Positions 10,521 through 25,068 of a DNA stretch of 64,000 nucleotides are shown piece after piece. The first letter of the stretch is position 1; every line of letters starts with the position of its first letter. Under the pieces are notes generated by a model that did no database searches, had not been told where the DNA came from, and saw only the letters and a list, made by a program, of their open reading frames with translations. The stretch is from assembly GCF_007991735.1 (NCBI RefSeq), contig NZ_BJYX01000020.1, forward strand, positions 1 through 64,000, read 5' to 3'. Origin of the DNA: Terrabacter aerolatus (GTDB lineage Bacteria; Actinomycetota; Actinomycetes; Actinomycetales; Dermatophilaceae). The translations under genes were made by a program, and so were the position numbers.

Positions 10521-10660
10521 GGTCTTCGGTCTCCTTGCTGCCTTCGGGAGCGGCCCGCGCCCCCGTCGTCTTCACATCTCGTGCTGTCTCCGCCCGAACC
10601 TAGCGATCTGGCGGCGGGCGCCGCAACGCGGGGCGGCGCGTCGGCGCGTCCGGCGCACGT

Positions 10661-10689
10661 CCGGTCACGGGGGCCGCGGCCCCGACCGG
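10661..10689 (-). terminator. GC-rich hairpin after the lipoprotein gene
   Basis: CCGGTC...GGGGC-CGCG-GCCCC-GACCGG forms a two-part stem just beyond the lipoprotein stop at 10692. There is no U-run. It would end the pyrimidine operon plus lipoprotein transcript and separate it from mihF. Confidence 0.5.
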
Positions 10690-10691
10690 CC

Positions 10692-11078
10692 TCAGTGCGA
10701 GAGGTCGACCTGGCACGTCTCCCTGGCGTGGACCTCGATGCGCTTGGCCGAGGCCTCGAAGCCCTGCAGCTGCTTGGTCAGGCCCGTCAGGTCGGGGGTG
10801 GCCACCGTGAACTTCTGCACGAGCGTGCGCAGGGAGGCCCAGTCGGGCTTGACCTCGTCGGGGGCGGTCGCCTCGACCTGTGCGACGGAGGCGGCGAAAC
10901 GCGTGGCCGCCGCGGGGTTCTTCAGCATCGCGCTGCTCCCCTTCCAGTCGGCCTGCACCGAGCGGAGCGCGTCGCAGTAGGAGCCCACCGACGACGCCGA
11001 GCACCCGGCGAGCGCCGACGACGAGAGCAGCAGCGCGACGGCAAGCTGCACACCCCGGCCACCGGTGGTCGTCGACAT
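10692..11078 (-). CDS. Small secreted lipoprotein of unknown function
   Basis: A 128-aa protein. Residues 1-25 form a lipoprotein signal peptide ending in the lipobox LAGC, with Cys26 as the lipidation site. The mature part is about 100 residues, mostly helical (VQADWKGSSAMLKNP, LQGFEASAKRIEVHARE), with two further cysteines (SYCDAL, ETCQVD) that may pair outside the membrane. I do not recognise a family. The gene begins four bases after the pyrF stop, so it is probably co-transcribed with it. ATG 11078 is chosen because it gives a proper signal peptide and follows GGTGAGGGG. Confidence 0.75.
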   Translation of the reverse strand: MSTTTGGRGVQLAVALLLSSSALAGCSASSVGSYCDALRSVQADWKGSSAMLKNPAAATRFAASVAQVEATAPDEVKPDWASLRTLVQKFTVATPDLTGLTKQLQGFEASAKRIEVHARETCQVDLSH

Positions 11079-11082
11079 CCCC

Positions 11083-11958
11083 TCACCGTATGCCGTGTCG
11101 TCGGCGCCGTCCTGCGAGTTCCCCGAACGCGTCCCGGACGCGCTCGGTCCGGTCGACGAGGCGACCCGGCTCGGGACCGGCCCCGAGGATCTCCCGGCTC
11201 GACGAGGCCAGCACCTGACCCCGGGCCGGGCCGAACGTCGCCGCCAGCGACGCGACCGTGCCGCCCTGGGCCCCGAAACCCGGCGCGAGCACGGGCGTCG
11301 CGGCTGCCACGAGGTCGAGACCGAGGTCGGCGACGGCGGTGCCCACCGTGGCCCCGATGACGAGACCGACGGAGCCGAGCTCCCCCCTGTCGAGGGCGGC
11401 CGCGTTGTCGACGCCGGCCCCGTGCACCACCGACGCCGCGACCGACTCACCGTCGCGGACGGCGTGCTGGACGGAGGCGCCCTCGGGGTTCGACGTCAGC
11501 GCCAGCACGAACAGGCCGCGGCCCGTCTGCTGCGCGAGGTCGATCGCAGGACGCAGCGACTCGTAGCCCAGGTAGGGGCTCACGGTCAGGGCGTCCGGCG
11601 GCGCCACGGCATGCGGCCCCAGGTAGGCCTCGGCGTAGGCCGCCATCGTCGAGCCGATGTCGCCGCGCTTGGCGTCGAGGATGGTCAGCGTCCCAGCGTC
11701 GCGCAGCTCGTCGAGCACCCGCTCGAGGACGGCGATCCCGCGGCTGCCGAAGACCTCGAAGAACGCCGACTGCGGCTTGACCACGGCGACCCTGCCGGCG
11801 AAGGCCTCGACGCAGGTCAACGCGAACCGCTCGAGCCCGGCGAGGTCGTAGGACAGCCCCCACGCCTCGACCAGCGAGCGGTGCGGGTCGATGCCGGCGC
11901 ACAGCGGGCCGTGGGCCGTCATGGCGTCCTGCAGGCGGGCCCCGAAGGCCTGGGTCAT
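11083..11958 (-). CDS. pyrF: Orotidine 5'-phosphate decarboxylase
   Basis: Last step to UMP. A 291-aa type 2 enzyme (the long actinobacterial/myxobacterial form) with substrate-binding GIDPH near the N-terminus and the catalytic LDAKRGDIGST with Asp95, Lys97 and Asp100. The start ATG 11958 gives the usual N-terminus; the open frame upstream overlaps pyrD. It is the last pyr gene of the operon, 32 bases after pyrD. Confidence 0.97.
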   Translation of the reverse strand: MTQAFGARLQDAMTAHGPLCAGIDPHRSLVEAWGLSYDLAGLERFALTCVEAFAGRVAVVKPQSAFFEVFGSRGIAVLERVLDELRDAGTLTILDAKRGDIGSTMAAYAEAYLGPHAVAPPDALTVSPYLGYESLRPAIDLAQQTGRGLFVLALTSNPEGASVQHAVRDGESVAASVVHGAGVDNAAALDRGELGSVGLVIGATVGTAVADLGLDLVAAATPVLAPGFGAQGGTVASLAATFGPARGQVLASSSREILGAGPEPGRLVDRTERVRDAFGELAGRRRRHGIR

Positions 11959-11990
11959 CGTCGGTCTCCCTCGTCGTACGGTGTGGGTCG

Positions 11991-12941
11991 TCAGCGGCCG
12001 TGCGCCACGGCGACGGCGTCGCTGAACCGCTCGAAGCCCTTGGCCGAGAGCAGCTCGCACAGCTCCCGCAGCACTCGGACCGGCGCCGACGGGTCGTTGA
12101 AGACCGCCGTGCCCACCTGGATGGCACTGGCGCCGGCGGCGACGAGCTCGAGCGCGTCACGCCCGGTGCGCACTCCCCCGACACCGATGATCGGCACGGT
12201 GGGCAACCTGCCCTCGAACATGGCCTGGCGCACCTGCCAGATGGCGCGCACGGCCACGGGCCGGATGCCCGGCCCCGACAGCCCGCCGGTCACCCCGCCG
12301 AGCTGCGGCCGCAGGCGGTCGGTGTCGATGACCATGCCCAGAAGGGTGTTGATCATCGTCAGGCCGTCGGCCCCCGCCTCGACGCAGGCCGACGCGATGG
12401 TGGTGATGTCGGTGACGTCGGGGCTGAGCTTGGCGAAGACCGGGATCTCGCGCGGGAGCTGCTCGCGCACGAGGCCGATGACGTCGGCCGAGGCCATCGG
12501 GTCGCAGGCGAAGACGAGGCCGCGGTTGGCGACGTTGGGGCACGAGATGTTGACCTCGACGCCGACGACGGAGTCGAAGGCGCTGCTGTCCCGGAGCGTC
12601 GCGGCGACCTGGGCGTACTCCCTGCTCGAGCTGCCCGCGATCGACGGCAGGACGCGCGCGCCGACCGACTTGAGCCACGGCAGGTCCTCCTCGACGAAAG
12701 CGCCGATGCCGGGACCCTGCAGGCCGATGGAGTTGAGCATGCCCGAGGGCGTCTCGGCCATGCGCGGAGTCCCGCGGCCAGACCGGGGGTCGGCCATGAC
12801 CGACTTCGTGACGAAGGCGCCGAGGTCGGCGACGTCGAAGAAGCGGTGCAGCTCCTTGCCGTTCGCCGCACAGCCCGAGGCCGTCATGAGCGGGTTGGGG
12901 AGGCGACGGCCTCGCCCGAGGTCGACGGAGAGGTCCACCAT
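11991..12941 (-). CDS. pyrD: Dihydroorotate dehydrogenase, class 1B catalytic subunit
   Basis: FMN enzyme that oxidises dihydroorotate to orotate, here the NAD-linked heterotetrameric type. The 316-aa protein is a TIM barrel with NPLMTASGCAANGKE, the catalytic cysteine of class 1 in NISCPN (Cys134) and phosphate loop IIGVGGV. The Cys (rather than Ser) marks class 1. The neighbouring pyrK confirms class 1B. ATG 12941 overlaps the pyrK stop in TGATG. Confidence 0.95.
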   Translation of the reverse strand: MVDLSVDLGRGRRLPNPLMTASGCAANGKELHRFFDVADLGAFVTKSVMADPRSGRGTPRMAETPSGMLNSIGLQGPGIGAFVEEDLPWLKSVGARVLPSIAGSSSREYAQVAATLRDSSAFDSVVGVEVNISCPNVANRGLVFACDPMASADVIGLVREQLPREIPVFAKLSPDVTDITTIASACVEAGADGLTMINTLLGMVIDTDRLRPQLGGVTGGLSGPGIRPVAVRAIWQVRQAMFEGRLPTVPIIGVGGVRTGRDALELVAAGASAIQVGTAVFNDPSAPVRVLRELCELLSAKGFERFSDAVAVAHGR

Positions 12942-13827
12942 CAGTGGCCACCCACCTTCGGGGCGCCGACGGCGTCGTCCGGGACGCGGGCGTGACCCCC
13001 GTCGAAGGCGTCCCACCGGACGCGGTCGCCGCGGAAGACAGGTCCCTCGACGCACGAGCGCACCATCCGGGTCCTGCCGTCGGAGCCGACGACCGGCATG
13101 ACGCACGTCATGCAGACCCCGACGCCGCAGGCCATCGACTCCTCGACGGCCACCTGGGCCACGGCGCCGTGCGCCTCGGCGACCCGGGTGATGGACTCGA
13201 GCATCCCCATGGGTCCGCAGCCGTAGACGACACCGGCCTTGGTGCGGTCGATGATCTCCGGCAGCGGGTCGCTGACCCAGCCCCGCTGACCGGCCGAGCC
13301 GTCGTCGGTCGTGACGGTGACGCCGTCGCTGCTGCGGCGGGCCTCGACGACCCCGAAGAGCTTGTCCTCGCTCGCGGCGCCGAGCACCATCTCGACGTGG
13401 CAGCCACGCTCGCGGAGCTCGCCGGCGAGCCAGAAGAGCGGAGCGCTGCCGTAGCCGCCGCCGACGAGCACGCAGGCGACCGGTGCGGTGGGCAGGGGGA
13501 ACGCCTTGCCGAGCGGTCCGACGACGTCGATCGTGTCGTGCGGGGCGCGCTCGACGATCCACCGGGTGCCGACACCGACCGCGGACACGACGATCTCGAC
13601 CGTGCCGCCGTATGTGCCGCTGGGGCTCACCTTGTGGATCGAGAAGGAGCGACGCAGCAGCGTGCCCGACGTCTCGCCACCGACCGCGAGGGCGACGAAC
13701 TGACCGGGGCGGGCCAGCTCGGCGACGCCCGGGGCGACGAGGGTGATGTGCTGGTAGGCGCCGACCCGGCGGGTCGCGATGACCTCCGCCACCTCCTGGG
13801 TGACGCGGGCCCGCAGCGAGCGCTCGC

Positions 13828-13831
<4 letters not shown>
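12941..13831 (-). CDS. pyrK: Dihydroorotate dehydrogenase electron transfer subunit
   Basis: A 296-aa FAD and [2Fe-2S] protein that passes electrons from PyrD to NAD. FAD domain: [15 protein letters not shown] domain: [16 protein letters not shown] and YGCGPMGM. The iron-sulfur ligands are Cys235, Cys240, Cys243 and Cys260 (CGVGVCMTC...C). It overlaps both neighbours by one to four bases, so PyrK and PyrD are translated together. Presence of PyrK means this organism re-oxidises PyrD with NAD rather than quinone. Confidence 0.95.
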
Positions 13832-17160
<3,329 letters not shown>

Positions 17161-17161
17161 G

Positions 17162-18463
17162 TCATTTGCTCCCGCTCTGCTCTTGGCTCGCTTCGCTCGC
17201 GTGTTCGGCGCTCTCTTGCGTGGCGCCTTCCCTCCTCGGCTGGCTCGCTGCGCTCGCTTCGGTTGTCAGTCCAGGCGCCACGCGCGCCGAACCGTCCATC
17301 AGCTCCAGGAAGCGGTCGAAGAGGTAGGCGGCGTCGTGTGGGCCGGCCGCGGCCTCGGGGTGGTACTGGACGGAGTACGCCGGGCGGTCGAGGCACTCGA
17401 GACCCTCGACGACGTCGTCGTTGAGGCACACGTGGGAGACGCGCACGCGGCCGTATGCCGTGTCGCTGTCCTGATCGAGGGGCGCGTCCACCGCGAAGCC
17501 GTGGTTGTGGGCGGTCACCTCGACCTTGCCCGTCGTGCGGTCCATGACCGGCTGGTTGATGCCGCGGTGGCCGTACTTCAGCTTGTAGGTGCCGAAGCCG
17601 AGGGCCCGGCCGAGCAGCTGGTTGCCGAAGCAGATGCCGAAGAACGGGATGCCGCGGTCGAGCACCTCGCGCAGCAACGCGACCTCGCGCTCGGCGGTGG
17701 CCGGGTCACCGGGGCCGTTGGAGAAGAAGACGCCGTCGGGACCGGACTCCCCCACCGCGAGGACGTCCTCGATCGTGGCGGTCGCCGGCAGGACGTGCAC
17801 CTCGATGCCGCGCTGCGCCATGAGCGCGGGCGTCATCGCCTTGATGCCGAGGTCGACGGCCGCGACGGTGAAGCGCTTCTCACCGACGGCGGGGACGGCA
17901 TACGCCTCCGTCGTGGTGACCTCGGCCGCCAGGGCGGCGCCGGCCATCTGCGGGCTCGTGCGCACGGCCTCGAGCAGCTCGGGCTCGGGGCGGTCCGCGG
18001 CGTCGCCGCTGAAGATGCCGACCCGCATGGCGCCGCGCTCGCGCAGGTGGCGGGTCAGGGCGCGCGTGTCGATGTCGCAGATGCCGACGACGCCCTGGTC
18101 GACGAGCTCGTCCTCGAGCTCGCGGGTCGCACGCCAGTTGGACGAGCGGATCGCAGGGTCGCGGACGACGTAGCCGGCGACCCAGATGCGGGTGCTCTCG
18201 TCGTCCTCGGTGTTGACGCCGGTGTTGCCGACGTGGGGGGCCGTCATGACGATGACCTGGCGGTGGTAGCTCGGGTCGGTGAGGGTCTCCTGGTAGCCGG
18301 TCATGCCGGTGGAGAAGACCGCCTCGCCGACCGTCTCGCCGAGGGCGCCGTAGGACGCCCCGCGGAAGGTTCGGCCGTCCTCGAGGACGAGGGTCGCCGC
18401 CAGGCGCTCGCGACGCTGCCTCCCCTCGCGGCTCGGCACGGTCAACGGTGTCTGGGTGGTCAC
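17162..18463 (-). CDS. carA: Carbamoyl phosphate synthase, small (glutaminase) subunit
   Basis: A 433-aa class I glutamine amidotransferase that feeds ammonia to CarB. Nucleophile Cys lies in [15 protein letters not shown], the His-Glu pair in [14 protein letters not shown] 18463 overlaps the pyrC stop in GTGA. The fold ends around FLELMDG. The last 43 residues are a low-complexity Ala/Ser/Glu/Gln tail containing EASAASQ and EASEASQ, encoded by a repeated DNA element (see 17185-17283). The tail is unlikely to be needed for activity. Confidence 0.97.
   Translation of the reverse strand: MTTQTPLTVPSREGRQRRERLAATLVLEDGRTFRGASYGALGETVGEAVFSTGMTGYQETLTDPSYHRQVIVMTAPHVGNTGVNTEDDESTRIWVAGYVVRDPAIRSSNWRATRELEDELVDQGVVGICDIDTRALTRHLRERGAMRVGIFSGDAADRPEPELLEAVRTSPQMAGAALAAEVTTTEAYAVPAVGEKRFTVAAVDLGIKAMTPALMAQRGIEVHVLPATATIEDVLAVGESGPDGVFFSNGPGDPATAEREVALLREVLDRGIPFFGICFGNQLLGRALGFGTYKLKYGHRGINQPVMDRTTGKVEVTAHNHGFAVDAPLDQDSDTAYGRVRVSHVCLNDDVVEGLECLDRPAYSVQYHPEAAAGPHDAAYLFDRFLELMDGSARVAPGLTTEASAASQPRREGATQESAEHASEASQEQSGSK
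17185..17283. repeat. Repeat element forming the 3' end of carA
   Basis: GGCTCGCTTCGCTCGC at 17185-17200 and GGCTCGCTGCGCTCGC at 17242-17257 are near-identical direct repeats. The second lies inside a 66-bp segment bounded by a perfect 10-bp inverted repeat, GCGTGGCGCC (17218-17227) and GGCGCCACGC (17274-17283). It stays in the carA reading frame. It looks like a small palindromic insertion. Confidence 0.6.
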
Positions 18464-19793
18464 AGGTCTGCTCCCGAGGTCGTCGCGGTCGTCAGTTCTC
18501 GTCGGGTGCCCGCGCCGTTGCGGACGTCGTGGGTGACACGGCCCCGGTGGACCGTCGCGAGGACGGCTCCGCGCAGGGTGCGTCCGTGCCACGGGTTGTT
18601 GCGCGAGCGGCTACGGCTCGCCGTGGCGTCGACGGTGACCTCGCGGTCGGGGTCGACGAGGGTGAGGTGGGCTGGGCTGCCGACGGCGAGCTCCCTCCCC
18701 TGGTGGGCCAGTCCACCGATCCGGGCCGGTGCGCTCGACATGACGCGGGCGACGTCGGCCCAGTCGAGCAGGCCGGGTCGCACCATGACGTCGCTGACCA
18801 CCGACAGGGCCGTCTCGAGGCCGAGCATGCCGAAGGCCGCGTCGACGAAGGCGTGCTCCTTGTCGTGCCGCGCGTGCGGCGCGTGGTCGGTCGCGACGGC
18901 GTCGATGGTCCCGTCGGCGAGGGCGGCGCGGAGCGCCTCGACGTCCTCGGCCGGACGCAGCGGCGGGTTGACCTTGTAGACGGGGTCGTAGCCGAGCAGG
19001 AGGTCGGTCGTCAGGGCCAGGTGGTGCGGCGTCACCTCCGCGGTGACGTCGATGCCCTGAGCCTTGGCCCATCGGATGACCTCGACCGTGCCGGCCGTCG
19101 ACACGTGCGCCACGTGGACCCGGGAGCCGGTGTGGCGCGCCAGCATGACGTCGCGCGCCACGATCGACTCCTCGGCGATGCCGGGCCAACCGGGCAGCCC
19201 GAGGCGTCCGGAGACCTCGCCCTCGTGGCAGCAGGCCTCGCGGCCGGCGAGGCGCGGGTCCTGCGCGTGCTGGCTGATGACCCCACCGAAGGGCTTGATG
19301 TACTCGAGCGCCCGACGCATGATCCGCGCGTCGTGGACGCAGTGGCCGTCGTCGCTGAAGACGCGCACCTGCGCCCGGGAGCGGGCCATGAGGCCGAGCT
19401 CCGCGAGCTCGGCGCCCTCGAGCCCCTTGGTCACGGCCCCGACGGGCACCACCTCGGTGAGTCCGCAGGCGCGGCCGAGGTCGAGCACGCGCTCGGCGGC
19501 CTCGGCGGTGTCGGTGACCGGGCTCGTGTTGGCCATCGCGAAGACGGCGGTGAACCCACCGGCCGCCGCTGCCGCCGACCCCGTGGCGATGGTCTCGGCG
19601 TCCTCACGGCCCGGCTCGCGCAGGTGCACGTGGAGGTCGACGAGGCCCGGCAGCGCGACGAGGCCGTCGGCGTCGAGCACCTCGGCGCCGCTCGGGGTGG
19701 AGACCGAGCCCACCTCGGTGATGACGCCGTCCTCGACGAGCAGGTCGGCCGACTCGGTGCCGAGGAGCCGGGCGCCGCGGATCACGAGGCGGT

Positions 19794-19797
<4 letters not shown>
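18460..19797 (-). CDS. pyrC: Dihydroorotase
   Basis: Zinc amidohydrolase that closes carbamoyl aspartate to dihydroorotate. The 445-aa protein is of class I (Bacillus/mycobacterial type): metal ligands His56 and His58 in [10 protein letters not shown], then [16 protein letters not shown] and the catalytic [10 protein letters not shown] 19797 overlaps the pyrB stop by four bases; its own stop overlaps the carA GTG. Confidence 0.97.
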
Positions 19798-21429
<1,632 letters not shown>

Positions 21430-21454
21430 TGGTTAAAGGATGTCTTCGCGAGGG

Positions 21455-21460
21455 AGTCTA
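21455..21460 (-). promoter_or_regulatory. Candidate -10 box (TAGACT) for the pyr operon
   Basis: TAGACT on the minus strand, about 25 bases before the PyrR hairpin. It would give a leader of about 55 bases that contains the whole hairpin. The -35 is weak. Confidence 0.45.
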
Positions 21461-21566
21461 ACGCGGCGCCCGCACCGGCCCGACACCGGTCCGCCCCTCG
21501 GCACGTCGCCGCCGGGCTCCCCTACGGCAGGCCGCCGCCCGGTCCCCACCGTCCTCGGCCGGAACG

Positions 21567-21598
21567 CACGAAGCCACCCGCGGACGGGTGGCTTCGTG
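21567..21598 (-). terminator. Perfect 14-bp hairpin after nusB
   Basis: CACGAAGCCACCCG-CGGA-CGGGTGGCTTCGTG, a perfect stem with a tetraloop, 95 bases beyond the nusB stop. There is no U-run. It would end the aro-efp-nusB transcripts before the pyr promoter. Confidence 0.75.
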
Positions 21599-21692
21599 GC
21601 TGACCGGTGACCCGGCGCCGCCGACGTCGCGGTCGGGGAGGCGGTCGGGGCGGCGGTCGGGGTGGCGGTCGACGCTGCGTGGTCGGCGCAGC

Positions 21693-22106
21693 TCAGACGA
21701 TGGTCGCCTTGACCTCGGCGAGACGCCCGAGGAGCCCGTTGACGAAGGCCGGGGACTCGTCGGTCGACAGCTCGGTCGCCAGGGCGACGGCCTCGGAGAT
21801 GGCCACAGCGTCGGGGATCTGGTCGTTCCACAGCACCTCCCACGCGCCGAGGCGCAGGATCGCGCGGTCGACGGCGGGCATCCGCTCGAGGGTCCAGCCC
21901 TGGCTGTAGTCGGTCAGGGCCGCGTTGATGTCGTTCCACCTGGCCACCACGCCGCGCACGAGCTCCGCCGTGTAGGGGTTGTTCGCGGCCCGCGACTCGC
22001 TGTCGGTCAGCCGCTCGTCGAGGAGCGTCTCGGCGTTGAGGCCGCGCTGGTCCGCCTCGAAGAGGATGTCGAGGGCCCGCGTACGGGCCTTGCTGCGTGC
22101 TGCCAA
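21693..22106 (-). CDS. nusB: Transcription antitermination factor NusB
   Basis: A 137-aa all-helical protein that binds boxA RNA with NusE (S10) in rRNA antitermination. The N-terminus ARSKARTRALDILFEADQRG and the C-terminal DAVAISEAVALATELS match the family. The start is a TTG at 22106; no upstream Met gives a normal N-terminus and no good ribosome site is seen, so coupling to efp 16 bases upstream is likely. Conserved efp-nusB-pyrR order. Confidence 0.95.
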   Translation of the reverse strand: MAARSKARTRALDILFEADQRGLNAETLLDERLTDSESRAANNPYTAELVRGVVARWNDINAALTDYSQGWTLERMPAVDRAILRLGAWEVLWNDQIPDAVAISEAVALATELSTDESPAFVNGLLGRLAEVKATIV

Positions 22107-22122
22107 GGGAGTTCGAGTCCGC

Positions 22123-22686
22123 TCAGTCGTTGACGCGGCCGAGGTACGACCCGTCGCGGGTGTCGACCTTGACGCGCGTGCCGGTCTCGAGGAAGAGCGG
22201 CACGTTGATCTGGGCGCCCGTCTCGAGCGTGGCCGGCTTGGTGCCGCCGGTCGAGCGGTCGCCCTGCAGGCCCGGCTCGGTGTGCGTGATCTCGAGGACG
22301 ACGGACGCGGGCAGCTCGACGTAGAGCGGCAGGCCCTCGTTGGTGGCCACGAGCGCGTTCTGGTTTTCGAGCAGGTAGTTGGCGGCGTCGCCGACGACGG
22401 CCTCCGACACGTTGAGCTGGTCGTAGGTGTCGGTGTCCATGAAGACGAAGTCGGTGCCGTCCTTGTAGAGGTACTGCATCGTGCGCTTGTCGACGTTGCT
22501 GGTCTCGACCTTGGTGCCGGCGTTGAACGTCTTGTCGACGACCTTGCCGGACAGGACGGCCTTGAGCTTGGTGCGCACGAACGCAGGGCCCTTACCGGGC
22601 TTCACGTGCTGGAACTCGACGACGGACCAGAGCTGTCCCTCGATGTTGAGCACCATGCCGTTCTTCAGGTCGTTGGTCGAAGCCAT
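22123..22686 (-). CDS. efp: Elongation factor P
   Basis: A 187-aa ribosome factor that relieves stalling at polyproline. Three OB-type domains; the tip loop is [10 protein letters not shown] with Lys32. The loop is the PGKGPA form known from Actinobacteria, thought to work without lysine modification. ATG 22686 begins [13 protein letters not shown], the usual N-terminus; a much longer open frame upstream is antisense to helD and is not real. It has an own -10 box about 98 bases upstream. Confidence 0.97.
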   Translation of the reverse strand: MASTNDLKNGMVLNIEGQLWSVVEFQHVKPGKGPAFVRTKLKAVLSGKVVDKTFNAGTKVETSNVDKRTMQYLYKDGTDFVFMDTDTYDQLNVSEAVVGDAANYLLENQNALVATNEGLPLYVELPASVVLEITHTEPGLQGDRSTGGTKPATLETGAQINVPLFLETGTRVKVDTRDGSYLGRVND

Positions 22687-22783
22687 CGTCACAAACCACT
22701 TTCGTATGCCGGCCGGCTCGGTCGGGTGCCCCTGGGCACGCCTGAGCCCCGGACGTTCAATTGACTTGGGGAGTTGCCGCACG

Positions 22784-22789
22784 AGTCTA
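22784..22789 (-). promoter_or_regulatory. Candidate -10 box (TAGACT) for efp-nusB
   Basis: TAGACT on the minus strand, 98 bases before the efp ATG. The insertion of helD has separated efp from the aro genes, so efp-nusB needs its own promoter here. Confidence 0.45.
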
Positions 22790-22845
22790 GCCGGGGGTCC
22801 AGCGGATCGCGGAATCGCACGCACCCGGCACCGGCCTGCGCGGTG

Positions 22846-22851
22846 TAGCCT
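22846..22851 (+). promoter_or_regulatory. Candidate -10 box (TAGCCT) for helD
   Basis: TAGCCT on the plus strand about 32 bases before the long palindrome. If used, the helD mRNA would have a leader of about 115 bases containing the whole hairpin. Confidence 0.3.
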
Positions 22852-22882
22852 GACCCGTTCTCCCCGCTCCTCCCGCCACCAC

Positions 22883-22949
22883 GACACACCGTGCAGATGG
22901 CAACCCACCGGCGTCCGATCCCGGTGGGTTGCCACCTGCTCGGTGTGTC
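22883..22949. repeat. 67-bp palindrome in the helD leader, copy 2 of a two-copy element
   Basis: Two 29-base arms (22883-22911 and 22921-22949) match at 27 of 29 positions around a 9-base spacer. As RNA it would be a very stable hairpin 10 bases before the helD ribosome site (AGAAAGG). The left arm resembles the palindrome at 3142. Confidence 0.7.
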
Positions 22950-22971
22950 CCGCTGCAGAAAGGTGCCTCGC

Positions 22972-25029
22972 GTGCGCTCGCCCGACCACGGACTCGACTC
23001 GGAGCTCGCCCGGGAGCAGGCCTACCTCGACGACGCGCGGGAACAGCTGGCGCGCATGCGCCGGCTCGCCGAGTCGCTCGACGCCTCGAAGGCGAGCGAC
23101 GCGATCTCGGGAGAGGTCCTCGGCTGGGTGCTCGCGCGGCGCATCGCGTCGCTGCAGGACGACCCGCGCACGACGCTCTTCTTCGGCCGCATCGACGTCG
23201 ACCCCGCCGACGGACCTGCCGAGCAGTTCCACATCGGACGGCGGCACGTCACCGACGAGGCGGGCGACCCCGTCGTCGTGGACTGGCGGGCGCCGATCTC
23301 GACGGCCTTCTACCGGGCCTCGCCCCTCGAGCCCATGGACGTCGTCCTGCGCCGCCGCTTCGGCGCCGACCGCGGACGCCTGACCGCCCTCGAGGACGAG
23401 CACCTCGGCGGCCCGGCGCCCTCGGACGAGGCGAACGCAGGCGGCGGCTCGATCCTCGCCGCCGAGATCGAACGGCCGCGCACGGGGCCCATGCGTGACA
23501 TCGTCTCGACGATCCAGCCCGAGCAGGACGAGATCGTGCGGAGCGACGTCGCCGTCAGCGTGTGCGTGCAGGGCGCGCCGGGCACGGGCAAGACCGCCGT
23601 CGGTCTGCACCGCGCGGCGTGGCTGCTCTACTCCTTCCGCGAGCGCCTCGACCGCTCCGGGGTCCTCGTCGTCGGTCCCAACCGCGCGTTCCTCGACCAC
23701 ATCGGCGCCGTGCTGCCCTCGCTCGGTGAGGTGCGGGTCGCCCACGCGACGATCGAGACGCTCCTCGACCACGGTCGGGTGCGGGCCGACGAACCGGCCG
23801 AGGTCGCCACCCTCAAGGGCGACGAGCGGCTGGCGACGGTCCTGCGCCGGGCCGTGTGGTCGAGTCTCGTCCGGCCGTCGGAGGCGCTCGTGGTCCCGCG
23901 CGGCGTGCGCAAGTGGCGCGTGCCGGCATACGAGGTCGCCGAGATCGTCGACGAGCTCGCCGCGCGCGGCGTGCGCTACTCGGCGGCGCGCGACCTGCTC
24001 CCCCAGCGGCTCGCCCACCACGTCCTGCTCGAGATGGAGCGGGCCGGGGACGCCCCCGACGACCGGGTGCAGGACGCGGTCGCGAGGTCCGCGGCCGTTC
24101 GCGCGTACGTCTCGACCGTGTGGCCGGCGCTCGACCCGGCGGGTGTGCTCCACCGGCTGTGGTCCGACGCGGCGGCCCTGCGGGAGGCCGCCGGTGACGA
24201 CCTCACCGACGCGGAGCAGTCGATGCTCTTGTGGGACAAGCCCGCCCGCACCAAGGGCTCGGCCCGGTGGTCGCGCGCCGACATGGCCCTGCTCGACGAG
24301 GTCGAGGACCTCCTGCGGCGCGAGCCCAGTCTCGGGCACGTCGTGCTCGACGAGGCTCAGGACCTCTCGCCCATGCAGCTGCGTGCCGTCGGTCGTCGGT
24401 GCTCGACCGGGTCGGTGACGGTGCTCGGCGACATCGCCCAGGGGACGACACCGTGGGCGACGGCGTCGTGGGGCGACGCGATGCGCCACCTCGGCAAGGA
24501 CGAGCACGACCTCGTCGTCCTCGACCGCGGCTTCCGCGTGCCGGCCGTCGTCATCGAGTACGCCGCCCGCCTCCTGCCGCTCATGGCCCCCGGACTGGGC
24601 GCGCCCGTCTCGGTGCGCGACAACCCCGGACGGCTCGATATCCGGCCGGCCGGCGACGACGGCGTCCTGGCCGAGGCCGTCCGCGCCGTCAGGACCGCGT
24701 CGAGCACCGCGGGGTCGGTGGGCGTCATCGCGCCGGACGCCCTGGTCGACGCCCTCTCGACGGCACTCACTGCCACGGACGTGTCCCACGGCCGCCTCGA
24801 CCGCGATCACGGCGACGACGAGGACCACCAGGTCGAGGTCGTGCCGGCCAGCGTCGCCAAGGGGCTCGAGTTCGACCGCACCGTCGTCGTCGAGCCGGCC
24901 GCCATCGCGGCGGCCGAGCCCGACGAGCGCACCGGCCTGCGCCGTCTCTACGTCGTGCTGACCCGCGCCGTGTCGGAGCTGACGATCGTGCACGCCGAGC
25001 CCCTCCCCGAGGCCCTCTCGCCGTCCTGA
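22972..25029 (+). CDS. HelD/HelR-type RNA polymerase-associated ATPase
   Basis: A 685-aa superfamily 1 helicase-like ATPase. An N-terminal antiparallel coiled coil (residues 8-40, [20 protein letters not shown]) is what HelD proteins push into the RNA polymerase secondary channel. Walker A is GAPGTGKT (201-208), Walker [11 protein letters not shown] near 460, and the C-terminal UvrD-like motifs include [11 protein letters not shown]-like sequence ([16 protein letters not shown]) and LYVVLTRA. Family members recycle stalled polymerase; HelR members displace rifamycins. GTG 22972 follows AGAAAGG; an earlier GTG (22891) falls within the palindrome and is unlikely. It is the only plus-strand gene in the first 43 kb, set between efp and aroQ. 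Confidence 0.88.
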   Translation: MRSPDHGLDSELAREQAYLDDAREQLARMRRLAESLDASKASDAISGEVLGWVLARRIASLQDDPRTTLFFGRIDVDPADGPAEQFHIGRRHVTDEAGDPVVVDWRAPISTAFYRASPLEPMDVVLRRRFGADRGRLTALEDEHLGGPAPSDEANAGGGSILAAEIERPRTGPMRDIVSTIQPEQDEIVRSDVAVSVCVQGAPGTGKTAVGLHRAAWLLYSFRERLDRSGVLVVGPNRAFLDHIGAVLPSLGEVRVAHATIETLLDHGRVRADEPAEVATLKGDERLATVLRRAVWSSLVRPSEALVVPRGVRKWRVPAYEVAEIVDELAARGVRYSAARDLLPQRLAHHVLLEMERAGDAPDDRVQDAVARSAAVRAYVSTVWPALDPAGVLHRLWSDAAALREAAGDDLTDAEQSMLLWDKPARTKGSARWSRADMALLDEVEDLLRREPSLGHVVLDEAQDLSPMQLRAVGRRCSTGSVTVLGDIAQGTTPWATASWGDAMRHLGKDEHDLVVLDRGFRVPAVVIEYAARLLPLMAPGLGAPVSVRDNPGRLDIRPAGDDGVLAEAVRAVRTASSTAGSVGVIAPDALVDALSTALTATDVSHGRLDRDHGDDEDHQVEVVPASVAKGLEFDRTVVVEPAAIAAAEPDERTGLRRLYVVLTRAVSELTIVHAEPLPEALSPS

Positions 25030-25068
25030 CCACCCGAGGTCGCCACCTGCAGGACCCCGGCGGACCCG

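Noticed and set aside
22891-22971. Earlier GTG start for helD
   Set aside because: It would translate half of the palindrome, and there is a good ribosome site before GTG 22972.
22690-24993. Long minus-strand extension of the efp frame (956 codons)
   Set aside because: It is antisense to helD. EF-P normally begins at MASTNDLKN, and a plain -10 box and leader precede that ATG.
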